From: Pusillimonas sp044464525
GTDB lineage: Bacteria > Pseudomonadota > Gammaproteobacteria > Burkholderiales > Burkholderiaceae_B
Assembly (NCBI RefSeq): GCF_044464525.1
Contig: NZ_JBIQLE010000013.1
Location: 1-64,000 of the forward strand
DNA length: 64,000 nt
Reading direction: 5' to 3'
Below, one piece after another: positions 25,442 to 33,056 of this stretch. The translations under genes were made by a program, and so were the position numbers. The notes beneath the pieces were generated by a model. It was not told the DNA's origin. It did not search any database and was given only the letters and a program-made list of their open reading frames with translations. Position 1 is the stretch's first letter. Every line of letters starts with the position of its first letter.

Positions 25442-27776
25442 GAGCGGCGCCTCCTTGTTCCTTCTTGGCCCGCAGTGCGGCCAGCACTTTTTCAGGGGTG
25501 ATCGGCAGGTCACGGATACGCACCCCTACAGCGTCGTAAACCGCGTTGGCGATGGCCGGAGCGGCCATCAAAATGGGGGTTTCGCTGGAGGCTTTTGCGC
25601 CGTAGGGCCCAACCGGGTCCATGGATTCGACAAAGCCGCCACGCAACATCGGCACCGACTCGGCCGTGGCCATCGTGTAGTCGGCGAAGTTGCCATTGGC
25701 AATGCGGCCGTCTTCAACCTGGAGGTCTTCATACAGGGCCCAGCCGATGGCTTGAACACAGCCTCCGTTAGCCTGGCCATGCACAGCGCTCAGATTCAGG
25801 GCCCGGCCCAGATCGTCGGACAGGTAGCTGTCGAGCACGCGAACCTGACCCGTCTCGATATCCACTTCGACCTCAACGGCTTGCGCGGAAAAAGAATGAG
25901 TGGGCGCACAGTTTCCGTAAAGCTCTGCATCAGGCTCTTCGGTGGGCGGATCCCACGTGCCGGTGACTTGCAGCATTTCTCCGCCATGGCGCCATACGTG
26001 GGCGCGACCCAGGTCGGCCAGGCTGGCGCTTCGCTCGGTACCGCGCACGCGCACGGCGCCATCGTCGATAATTTCCATCTCGTCGGGCGAGGCATCCAGC
26101 AACTCGGCCGCCAAGGCAAAGAGCTTGTCGTGGGCGGCCCGGCTTGCGCGGATTGCCGCGTTGCCCGCCGACATGGTCACCCGCGACGCGAAAGAGCCCA
26201 ATGCGTAAGGCGCGCTGTCAGTGTCGGGCGCAAGCAAACGCACCTGCGAGAGCGGGACTTTGAACTCATTGGCGATAATCTGGGTGATCATCGTCATGGC
26301 CCCCTGCCCCATGTCGCACTCGCCATTGAAGGCTGTAATGCCGCCGTCTTCGTTGATTCGAAGCACCACGGTGGAGCCGTCCCAGTTCCCCATGGTGCGA
26401 TTGCCGCATACGTGCATCGCCGCGGCCATGCCAACGCCCTTGCGTCGCACACCACTGCCCCGAGGCGCGGCACGCTTGGCGGCCCAGCCGATAGCCTCGG
26501 AAGCATTGGCAATACACTGCTTGAAACCGGTGCTGTGGATCTTCCAGCCATGGACCGTGGTGTCGCCCGCCTCGACCGCGTTACGCTCGTGAATTAGCGT
26601 TGGGTCCAGATCGAGTTCGCGGGCCATGGTATCGATATGGCTATTAAGGGCAAATAGCATTTGCGAACCACCGAAACCGCGAAATGCGCCGTGCGGCGGT
26701 GTGTGTGTGTAAACCAGCACGGCATCGCAACGCACGTTGGAATTGCGGAACATATTGTCGCTGCGCATGGCCGACACATGCATGACTTCGCCGGCCAAGC
26801 CCGAATAAGCCCCGCAGCCAGCGACGATGCGAACATCCTTTGCCACGATAACGCCGTCGCGGTTCATGCCCAGCTTAAGCGTGATGCGCTCGGGCACGCT
26901 GGTACAGCACGACAAAAAATCTTCCAGGCGGTTGTTCAACAGCCTTACGGGCCGCCGGGTATGCAAGGCGAGCAAGCCGGCAACGAGCTGGTTATCGTCT
27001 TCGACGATCTTGCCGCCAAAGCCGCCGCCGGTGGTTTGCTGAATAACACGCACCGATGAAATAGGCATTTCGAGCGCTTTGGCGATGCGCGACCTTGCCA
27101 GGAAAACGGTTTGTGTAGACGTCCAGACGTGGAGACGGTCGTCCGCCTCGAACGATGCCACAGAGACCATGGGTTCGAGATAGCCCGGGTACTGCCGCGA
27201 TGTGTTGTAAGTGGCTTCGTATACCAGGTCTGCCGAGGCGAATGCCGCCTCTACGTCGCCTCGATTGAACTTGATCTCATGGCCAACGTTGTTTTCGCGG
27301 CCCGGATGCACGGTGGGCGCGTTGGGCGCCAGCGCTTCGTCCGGCGTCAGCAAAGCTGGCAGCTCTTCGTACTCCACGCGGATCAGGTCCAGAGCGTCTC
27401 GTGCAATATCCTCAGATACGGCGGCCACCGCTGCGACCTCTTCCCCCGCAAAGCGCACTACACCCTTGGCCAGGATGTAACGCTCTTTTATAGGCCCCCC
27501 TCCCCACGGCGTATCAGGCGCATCTTCGCCGGTCAGCACAGCCCGGACACCAGGCAGGGCCCGCGCAGCCGCCGTGTCAATGCTGACGATGCGCGCATGC
27601 GGGTAGGGACTGCGCAAAATGGCGCCATGCAACATGCCGGGCAGCTTCATGTCGCCGGCGTACATCGCCCGGCCCGCCACTTTGGCGCGATGGTTGACTT
27701 GCGGCACCTCTGTGCCCAACGTGGAATGCCTGGACGCACCGTCCAGGCCCTCGCGCTCCTCAGTCAAACTCTTCAT
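25434..27776 (-). CDS. Molybdenum hydroxylase large subunit (xanthine dehydrogenase family)
   Basis: The 780-residue catalytic subunit binds the molybdopterin cytosine dinucleotide cofactor. Seen are the N-terminal a/b-hammerhead (VAGRAMYAGDMKLPGMLHG), TTGGGFGGK, the active-site loop HGAFRGFGG near residue 360, and the C-terminal GAKASSETP near residue 725 with the catalytic Glu. CO dehydrogenases carry AYRCSFR or AYRGAGR at the loop, so this is not a CODH of either class; it is a hydroxylase of an unidentified aldehyde, aromatic or N-heterocyclic substrate. The ATG at 27776 has GAGAG upstream. The divergent MarR gene and operator lie upstream. Confidence 0.93.
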   Translation of the reverse strand: MKSLTEEREGLDGASRHSTLGTEVPQVNHRAKVAGRAMYAGDMKLPGMLHGAILRSPYPHARIVSIDTAAARALPGVRAVLTGEDAPDTPWGGGPIKERYILAKGVVRFAGEEVAAVAAVSEDIARDALDLIRVEYEELPALLTPDEALAPNAPTVHPGRENNVGHEIKFNRGDVEAAFASADLVYEATYNTSRQYPGYLEPMVSVASFEADDRLHVWTSTQTVFLARSRIAKALEMPISSVRVIQQTTGGGFGGKIVEDDNQLVAGLLALHTRRPVRLLNNRLEDFLSCCTSVPERITLKLGMNRDGVIVAKDVRIVAGCGAYSGLAGEVMHVSAMRSDNMFRNSNVRCDAVLVYTHTPPHGAFRGFGGSQMLFALNSHIDTMARELDLDPTLIHERNAVEAGDTTVHGWKIHSTGFKQCIANASEAIGWAAKRAAPRGSGVRRKGVGMAAAMHVCGNRTMGNWDGSTVVLRINEDGGITAFNGECDMGQGAMTMITQIIANEFKVPLSQVRLLAPDTDSAPYALGSFASRVTMSAGNAAIRASRAAHDKLFALAAELLDASPDEMEIIDDGAVRVRGTERSASLADLGRAHVWRHGGEMLQVTGTWDPPTEEPDAELYGNCAPTHSFSAQAVEVEVDIETGQVRVLDSYLSDDLGRALNLSAVHGQANGGCVQAIGWALYEDLQVEDGRIANGNFADYTMATAESVPMLRGGFVESMDPVGPYGAKASSETPILMAAPAIANAVYDAVGVRIRDLPITPEKVLAALRAKKEQGGAAHA

Positions 27777-27826
27777 GACGTCTCTCGTACATAAGTAAAT
27801 TTTCGTATTCGAGAGCCAGTTTGCGC

Positions 27827-27882
27827 CTATCAAATTGATAAATCAATTAGCATCACCGCTTATTGACTTATCAATTTGATAG
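27827..27882. promoter_or_regulatory. Inverted-repeat operator between the hydroxylase operon and MarR gene
   Basis: Two 20-base arms (27827-27846 and 27863-27882) are inverted copies with one mismatch, 36 bases centre to centre. Each contains the short palindrome ATCAA-N-TTGAT, the form expected for a MarR dimer. The right arm overlaps a possible -35 (TTGACT, 27863) for the MarR gene, and the left arm lies 51 bases from the hydroxylase start. Function is inferred. Confidence 0.7.
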
Positions 27883-28077
27883 GAGTAAATAGTATCCTGA
27901 TATACAGCGGTAGTTGCCTGGAAAAGTATTTTTCATACCCAAGGGCTAGAATTGGGCGTTGCCGTTTTTCTTCAAGACGCGTCGCACCATCCGCTGTCTT
28001 CGGTGCGCCGTTCCTGCTGGGCTCCCGCTTTTTTCAACCTGTGGAGCATCGATTGACGATGTTCCCTCATCCGACCT

Positions 28078-28572
28078 TTGGCCGTGGTAAAAAAAACTTC
28101 AGTCCCTTGCCCCTGGGAGCACATAGAACCCGATGGCTCCAATCTGACCGTCGAAGATTTTCTTTCCGTGCCGGTCGTGCGAATCGCGGCACACCTTAAA
28201 CGCTTTCCCAGCATCTATGCCAGCACGGCCGACCTGACCCTGCCGCAGTGGCGGCTGGTTTCCACCGTTGCTCACCATCGCTCCATCCCCTTGAAGCAAC
28301 TGGCTGAAATCTCAGCCAGCGACAAGGCGCTCGTCAGCCGTACCGTCAAGGAGCTGATAGCCAAGGGGCTGGTTTCCACCGCATCCATGAAAAGAGGAGA
28401 CCGTTCGCTGGTATGCAACATCACGGCGAAGGGCGCCAGAGTGGTCGACAAGGTCATTCCGCTGGCACGGGAACGCCACGCCCGCCTGCTTTTGGCTCTG
28501 GATACCGAGGATCGGGTCAAGCTGTATGAGATTTTGCAGAAACTGCAGACAGTATGTGCTGATATAGATTAA
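28078..28572 (+). CDS. MarR family transcriptional regulator
   Basis: The ~164-residue protein has a winged helix-turn-helix of MarR type: LTLPQWRLVSTVAHHRSIPLK, the recognition helix region SASDKALVSRTVKELIAKGLV, and the wing with the DxRS-like GDRSLVCNITAKG. It probably represses the divergent hydroxylase genes through the operator at 27827-27882 and is released by a substrate-like ligand. No ATG fits: an in-frame stop at 28054 limits the start to TTG at 28078 or GTG at 28084, so the exact start is uncertain. The leader is ~190 bases. Confidence 0.85.
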   Translation: MAVVKKTSVPCPWEHIEPDGSNLTVEDFLSVPVVRIAAHLKRFPSIYASTADLTLPQWRLVSTVAHHRSIPLKQLAEISASDKALVSRTVKELIAKGLVSTASMKRGDRSLVCNITAKGARVVDKVIPLARERHARLLLALDTEDRVKLYEILQKLQTVCADID

Positions 28573-28592
28573 GCACCGGGCCGGCTAAAGCG

Positions 28593-28619
28593 GGCTTGGC
28601 CGGCCGCGCCGGCCAAGCC
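28593..28619. terminator. Perfect 12-bp hairpin between MarR and RidA genes
   Basis: Arms GGCTTGGCCGGC (28593-28604) and GCCGGCCAAGCC (28608-28619) pair perfectly around a three-base CGC loop. The two genes converge here, so it may end both transcripts, but there is no T run on either side, so it is not a textbook terminator. Confidence 0.5.
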
Positions 28620-28671
28620 GCACCCGGGCATTGTCAACGAATCGACTGTACCGGCGCTGCAATTGACGCCA

Positions 28672-29070
28672 TCACTCCAGCGCGACGCACTCGAGTTCGA
28701 TCTCGAACCCCATTTGCCAGGATGAAACAGGTATGAAGGTTCGGGAAGGAGGGTCTTCGGGGAAATAGTCGCTATAGACTTCGTTGACGGCCTTGAACTG
28801 GGTGGGATCACTGCAATAGACACGCATACTGACGATTTTGTCCAAGGATGACCCGGCATGGGTCAACACGTGCTTTATGCCTTCCAGGCACAACTTTGTT
28901 TGAGTCTTGATGTCAGCGTCCTGGATGACGTCGCCGGTTTCGAGATTAAGTGGCGGCATGCCCGACAAAAACAGAAACCCGTTGGCCCGCACGACAGGCG
29001 ATATGGGAATACGCGCCGCCTTCATGCCCGCCGAGAGGCCGGGGATTGGGTCGATGATTTTCTTATTCAT
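28672..29070 (-). CDS. RidA family (YjgF/YER057c/UK114) protein
   Basis: The 132-residue protein has the RidA fold features: PISPVVRANGFLFLSGMPP, then TKLCLEGIKHVLTHAGSSLDKIVSMRVYCSD and PPSRTFIPV, where the Arg corresponds to the enamine/imine-binding arginine of active RidA proteins. It may deaminate reactive imine intermediates from amine or N-heterocycle breakdown. AAGGAG 7 bases upstream supports the start. It shares the minus strand with the upstream TauE gene (103-base gap). Confidence 0.9.
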   Translation of the reverse strand: MNKKIIDPIPGLSAGMKAARIPISPVVRANGFLFLSGMPPLNLETGDVIQDADIKTQTKLCLEGIKHVLTHAGSSLDKIVSMRVYCSDPTQFKAVNEVYSDYFPEDPPSRTFIPVSSWQMGFEIELECVALE

Positions 29071-29173
29071 GATGAGTCTCCTTGAATGAAATTATAGAGT
29101 TGGGTTCGAATCGGACCATGCGTGGCACGACCTGCTGCTTCTGGCCCGACATGGTTAAGAAGTATGCGAGTCT

Positions 29174-29911
29174 TCAGATGAACACGTGCTGCATCAACGA
29201 TAGCCCGCTTACCATCAACAAGGCGGCAAGCAAGCGCTCCATCATTAGCGGCGAAAGCCGCGCGGCACAGCGATTTCCCAGCAAAACCCCTCCGAGGGCG
29301 ATAGGTATCCCGTACAGCCATCGCGACATGACAACATCAGCATCAACTTGTCCAGACGTCCACAACACTGAAACAGCTATCGAGCCCACCAAAACCATGA
29401 TCACCGGAACCGTCGCCCGAACGGCGGCCGCGCTTCCCAGGCGACGTTGTAACCAGGTGACCACGACCGGACCGGCCGTTGCGAACATGACGTGAATGAG
29501 CCCTACCAACGCTCCCACGGGATGACCCCACGCCGGCGACAGCGTCGCGGCCCCGTGCGATCGCGGCAGCAAGGCGCGGGCGCCGACAAAAACCACGTAG
29601 CATCCCAGAGCGAACAGTGGCCAGCGTCTGTCCAGCTGGCCAAGCAGCCATAGACCGGCAATAGCGCCAATCGCCATGCCAGGCAACAGTCGACGCAACT
29701 CTGCCCATTGCACTTGCCTCATGTTCAACCCGCCATGCAGCATGCTGGCCGGGATATCAAGCAAAATGGCCATGGCCACCACCTCGGCCAAAGGCCAGCG
29801 ATTGGCCAGCAACGGAACCACAATAAGGGCCGAACCAAAACCCGTGAGACCAAGGACCAGATAGCCAACGCTTAAAACCAATGCGGGGTATACGAGCGCG
29901 AAATCAATCAT
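29174..29911 (-). CDS. TauE/SafE family membrane permease
   Basis: The 245-residue inner-membrane protein has seven or eight hydrophobic segments and the TauE/SafE signature region LGLTGFGSALIVVPLLA with a second internal copy later (VGLIHVMFATAGPVVVTWL). The family exports or imports sulfite, sulfonates or organic anions; the substrate here is unknown. The ATG at 29911 begins MIDFALVYPAL, matching family N-termini; a longer frame upstream has no membrane or signal character. It may form a pair with RidA downstream. Confidence 0.87.
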   Translation of the reverse strand: MIDFALVYPALVLSVGYLVLGLTGFGSALIVVPLLANRWPLAEVVAMAILLDIPASMLHGGLNMRQVQWAELRRLLPGMAIGAIAGLWLLGQLDRRWPLFALGCYVVFVGARALLPRSHGAATLSPAWGHPVGALVGLIHVMFATAGPVVVTWLQRRLGSAAAVRATVPVIMVLVGSIAVSVLWTSGQVDADVVMSRWLYGIPIALGGVLLGNRCAARLSPLMMERLLAALLMVSGLSLMQHVFI

Positions 29912-30058
29912 CGGGCTCGGTAAAGTCTCTTCAATGTGAATCTGCCCCAAGTCGTCTGAACGTGTTGCGATCATACAGCGCTCAAGAAAACGCAGGCGCA
30001 GACAGTGTTTTGATGTAGGATGATGCATATATTGATGCGGCTTCAATAGAGGCAACAA

Positions 30059-30265
30059 ATGCGAACTACAGTAACGATTGACGATGCGTTGTTTGAAAGA
30101 GCGCTGCAAGTAGCCGATCCAGGTATCGAAAAAGCCGATCTTATTCGTGAAGCGGTCAAGACGTACGTGCGTGTACAGTCCGCGAAACGGCTTGCGGCTC
30201 TCGGGGGGGCAGCGCCTCAGATGTCTGACATACCGCGTCGCCGAGAGCAGCCCTCCGAAGCATGA
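30059..30265 (+). CDS. VapB-type antitoxin
   Basis: The 68-residue protein has a ribbon-helix-helix start (MRTTVTIDDALFERALQ) with helix KADLIREAVKTYVRVQSAKR, as in type II antitoxins of the VapB/DUF2191 class. The C-terminal tail PRRREQPSEA would bind the toxin. Its stop overlaps the toxin ATG by 4 bases, the standard antitoxin-toxin coupling. It probably autoregulates the pair. Confidence 0.9.
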   Translation: MRTTVTIDDALFERALQVADPGIEKADLIREAVKTYVRVQSAKRLAALGGAAPQMSDIPRRREQPSEA

Positions 30266-30639
30266 ATGGAGTATTGGTTGATACTTCGGTATGGGTCGAT
30301 CACTTCCGACGCGAAAATCAGGGTTTGGTCTATTTGCTGGAGCGCGATCGGGTAATGGTGCACCCCATGATTCTTGGTGAGCTGGCCTGTGGAACCCCAC
30401 CCAATCGGGCACGTATTTTGGTCTATCTCGATAGTCTGCAGCACTCCCAACAAGCAACCCTGAAAGAAACCTTGGACTTCATTGAATCCGAAAAATTTTA
30501 CGGTTTGGGCTGCGGGCTGGTTGATATGCTGCTATTGGCCTCGACCATGATGACGCCACAAACAGAGCTCTGGACATTGGATAAGCGCCTTTCAGCCTTG
30601 GCAAAACGCTTTGGAGTGATGTACCGATCTACCCACTGA
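30262..30639 (+). CDS. VapC-type PIN-domain toxin ribonuclease
   Basis: The 125-residue protein has the PIN-domain acidic residues: Asp in VDTSVWVDHF, Glu in LGELACG, and aspartates in GLVDMLLLAS and WTLDKRLSALA. These coordinate Mg for RNA cleavage, usually of tRNA in VapC toxins. It is coupled to the antitoxin by a 4-base overlap. The pair sits just upstream of groES but with its own 146-base gap. No sign of inactivation is seen. Confidence 0.93.
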   Translation: MNGVLVDTSVWVDHFRRENQGLVYLLERDRVMVHPMILGELACGTPPNRARILVYLDSLQHSQQATLKETLDFIESEKFYGLGCGLVDMLLLASTMMTPQTELWTLDKRLSALAKRFGVMYRSTH

Positions 30640-30680
30640 GTTGGGGAGCGCCCGCACTTGTAACAAAAACCGCCCCTCCT

Positions 30681-30709
30681 CTTGAAGTATTCCATATCGC
30701 CCCTATAAT
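30681..30709 (+). promoter_or_regulatory. groESL promoter with overlapping sigma-32 and sigma-70 features
   Basis: TTGAAG (30682-30687) and TATAAT (30704-30709) are 16 bases apart, a good sigma-70 promoter. The same region reads CTTGAA then, 13 bases later, CCCCTAT, close to the RpoH heat-shock form CTTGAA-N13-15-CCCCAT. The -10 overlaps the first base of the CIRCE element, so HrcA binding would block it. Confidence 0.7.
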
Positions 30710-30735
30710 TAGCACTCGAGGGGGTAGAGTGCTAA
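30709..30735 (+). promoter_or_regulatory. CIRCE element (HrcA operator)
   Basis: TTAGCACTC (30709-30717), a 9-base spacer and GAGTGCTAA (30727-30735) form the exact CIRCE inverted repeat that the HrcA repressor binds. It lies 50 bases upstream of groES. No hrcA gene is in the window. Confidence 0.97.
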
Positions 30736-30785
30736 CAACCACCCCTTAAGCTAATTCCAATCAATTTGAAAACAGGAGTACCTTC

Positions 30786-31073
30786 ATGGCACTGCGTCCT
30801 TTGCACGATCGCGTGATCGTCAAACGTCTGGACAACGAGCGCACCACCGCTTCGGGCATCGTAATCCCGGAAAGCGCCGCTGAAAAACCCGATCAGGGCG
30901 AAATCATTGCTGTCGGTCCCGGCAAGAAAGCCGAAGACGGCAAGCTCACCCCGGTCGACGTGAAGCCCGGCGACAAGGTTCTGTTTGGCAAGTACGCCGG
31001 CCAGGCCGTCAAGGTCGATGGCGAAGAGCTGCTCGTCATCCGCGAGGACGAAATCCTCGCCGTCATCGAATAA
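30786..31073 (+). CDS. groES: Co-chaperonin GroES
   Basis: The 95-residue protein (MALRPLHDRVIVKRLDNERTTASG...) is typical of the seven-subunit lid for GroEL, with the mobile loop residues near GIVIPESAAEKP. AGGAG lies upstream of the ATG. A CIRCE operator and overlapping promoter precede it, and groEL follows after 36 bases in the same transcript. Confidence 0.98.
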   Translation: MALRPLHDRVIVKRLDNERTTASGIVIPESAAEKPDQGEIIAVGPGKKAEDGKLTPVDVKPGDKVLFGKYAGQAVKVDGEELLVIREDEILAVIE

Positions 31074-31109
31074 TCTGCAAACGAATACGAATCTAGCAAG
31101 GAATCAACA

Positions 31110-32756
31110 ATGGCTGCTAAGCAAGTACAATTCGGCGACGAGGCACGGACACGCATCGTGCGCGGCGTCAACACCCTGGCAAATGCCGTCAAGACCACGT
31201 TGGGCCCCAAAGGCCGCAACGTTGTACTCGAGCGTTCGTTCGGCTCCCCCACCGTCACCAAGGACGGCGTGTCGGTTGCCAAAGAAATCGAACTGAAAGA
31301 CCGCTTCGAAAATATCGGCGCCCAGTTGGTTAAAGAAGTGGCTTCCAAAACTTCCGATAACGCCGGCGACGGCACCACCACCGCCACCGTGCTGGCACAG
31401 TCCATCGTCGAAGAAGGCCTGAAGTACGTGGCCGCCGGCATCAACCCCATGGACCTGAAGCGCGGCATCGACAAGGCTGTTTCCGTAGCTGTCGAAGAGC
31501 TCAAGAAACTGTCGCGTCCTTGCACCACCAGCAAGGAAATCGCACAAGTTGGCTCCATCTCGGCCAACAGCGACGCATCCATCGGCAAGATCATCGCCGA
31601 CGCCATGGACAAAGTGGGCAAGGAAGGCGTGATTACCGTCGAAGACGGCAAGTCGCTTGATAATGAGCTGGACGTCGTCGAAGGCATGCAGTTCGACCGC
31701 GGCTACCTCTCGCCTTACTTCATCAACAACCAGGACAAGCAGGTTTCCGTTCTGGAAGACCCCTACGTTCTGATCTACGACAAGAAAATCAGCAACATCC
31801 GCGATCTGCTGCCGGTGCTCGAGCAAGTTGCAAAATCGAGCCGTCCGCTGCTTATCGTTGCTGAAGACGTCGAAGGCGAGGCTCTGGCCACGTTGGTTGT
31901 CAACAACATCCGCGGCATCCTCAAGACCACGGCTGTCAAGGCTCCTGGCTTCGGCGACCGCCGCAAAGCCATGCTCGAAGATATCGCCATCCTCACCGGC
32001 GGCACCGTCATCTCTGAAGAGACCGGTGGCTCGCTGGAAAACGCTACTCTCGAAGAGCTGGGCCAGGCCAAGCGCATCGAAGTTGCCAAAGAGAACACCA
32101 TCATCATCGATGGCGCCGGCGACAGCAAATCGATCGAAGCGCGCGTCAAGCAGATCCGCGTTCAGATCGAAGAAGCAACGTCCGACTACGACCGTGAAAA
32201 ACTGCAAGAGCGCGTGGCCAAGCTGGCCGGCGGTGTTGCAGTGATCCGTGTTGGTGCTGCTACCGAAGTCGAAATGAAGGAAAAGAAAGCCCGCGTCGAA
32301 GACGCCCTGCACGCTACGCGCGCAGCTGTCGAAGAGGGCATTGTTCCTGGTGGCGGTGTTGCACTGATCCGCGCCAAGCCTGCAATCGCCAAGGTCAAGG
32401 GTGACAACATCGACCAGGAAGCCGGCATCAAGCTGATCCTGCGCGCTGTTGAAGCCCCCCTGCGCACCATTGTTGCCAACGCCGGCGGAGAGCCCAGCGT
32501 CGTGGTCAACAATGTGGCTCAAGGCGAAGGCAACTACGGCTACAACGCTGCCACCGACGAATACGGTGACCTCGTTGAGCAAGGCGTGCTGGACCCCACC
32601 AAGGTCACCCGCACTGCCCTGCAAAACGCCGCTTCGATTGCAGCCCTGCTGCTGACCACAGAAGCAGCAGTGGCCGAAATCGTTGACGACAAGGCTGCTC
32701 CTGCAATGCCCGACATGGGTGGCATGGGCGGCATGGGTGGCATGGGCGGTTTCTAA
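31110..32756 (+). CDS. groEL: Chaperonin GroEL
   Basis: The 548-residue product is a full-length GroEL: ATP-site GPKGRNVVLERS and AGDGTTTATVLAQSIV, the apical domain region, and a C-terminal GGM repeat tail (PDMGGMGGMGGMGGF). AAGGA precedes the ATG. Two copies of its downstream terminator region exist in the window, one right after it (32806-32863) and one 4.4 kb later. The strand opposite carries a long open frame with no support. Confidence 0.99.
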   Translation: MAAKQVQFGDEARTRIVRGVNTLANAVKTTLGPKGRNVVLERSFGSPTVTKDGVSVAKEIELKDRFENIGAQLVKEVASKTSDNAGDGTTTATVLAQSIVEEGLKYVAAGINPMDLKRGIDKAVSVAVEELKKLSRPCTTSKEIAQVGSISANSDASIGKIIADAMDKVGKEGVITVEDGKSLDNELDVVEGMQFDRGYLSPYFINNQDKQVSVLEDPYVLIYDKKISNIRDLLPVLEQVAKSSRPLLIVAEDVEGEALATLVVNNIRGILKTTAVKAPGFGDRRKAMLEDIAILTGGTVISEETGGSLENATLEELGQAKRIEVAKENTIIIDGAGDSKSIEARVKQIRVQIEEATSDYDREKLQERVAKLAGGVAVIRVGAATEVEMKEKKARVEDALHATRAAVEEGIVPGGGVALIRAKPAIAKVKGDNIDQEAGIKLILRAVEAPLRTIVANAGGEPSVVVNNVAQGEGNYGYNAATDEYGDLVEQGVLDPTKVTRTALQNAASIAALLLTTEAAVAEIVDDKAAPAMPDMGGMGGMGGMGGF

Positions 32757-32805
32757 GCCCCGGTCATCTCCAGGCCGGCGGCAGGGGTCTCGCACCCAAG
32801 TTATA

Positions 32806-32863
32806 CGCCGCCGCGCCTGGTCGACATGCACGGCAAGCCCTCGAGCAATCGAGGGCTTTTTTT
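32806..32863 (+). repeat. 58-bp direct repeat, copy 1 (post-groEL)
   Basis: Bases 32806-32863 match 37230-37287 at 55 of 58 positions (differences at repeat positions 2, 14 and 17). Each copy contains a GC-rich lead, GACATGCACGGCA and the hairpin terminator. The pair flanks the AraC-autotransporter module. The rest of the 32757-33056 gap holds no gene I can support. Confidence 0.9.
32836..32863 (+). terminator. groEL terminator
   Basis: AGCCCTCGA (32836-32844), loop GCAA and TCGAGGGCT (32849-32857) form a 9-bp stem followed by seven T, a classic intrinsic terminator. Confidence 0.92.
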
Positions 32864-33056
32864 ATGGCGCGCCCACCAGAGGGTGCAAGTTCCCTACTCG
32901 CCCGACAAGGGAAAGAGTCAGCCTACGACATCCTGCTCGAGCCCGAGGCTCATGAAACTGCAGCGCTTGCAGATTCAAAATGGGGCGTGTTGTCTGGGTA
33001 GAGCGCGGTTGTTATGATGAGCCCGATCATTGGCATGACCAACCGGGGTTCCAATC

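Noticed and set aside
23282..27776. Carbon monoxide dehydrogenase operon
   Set aside because: Gene order is cox-like, but the large subunit has GAFRGFG instead of the CODH active-site sequences.
31104..32831. 575-codon open frame antisense to groEL
   Set aside because: It mirrors the codon structure of GroEL on the other strand; its composition is unlike any family and it has no ribosome-binding site.
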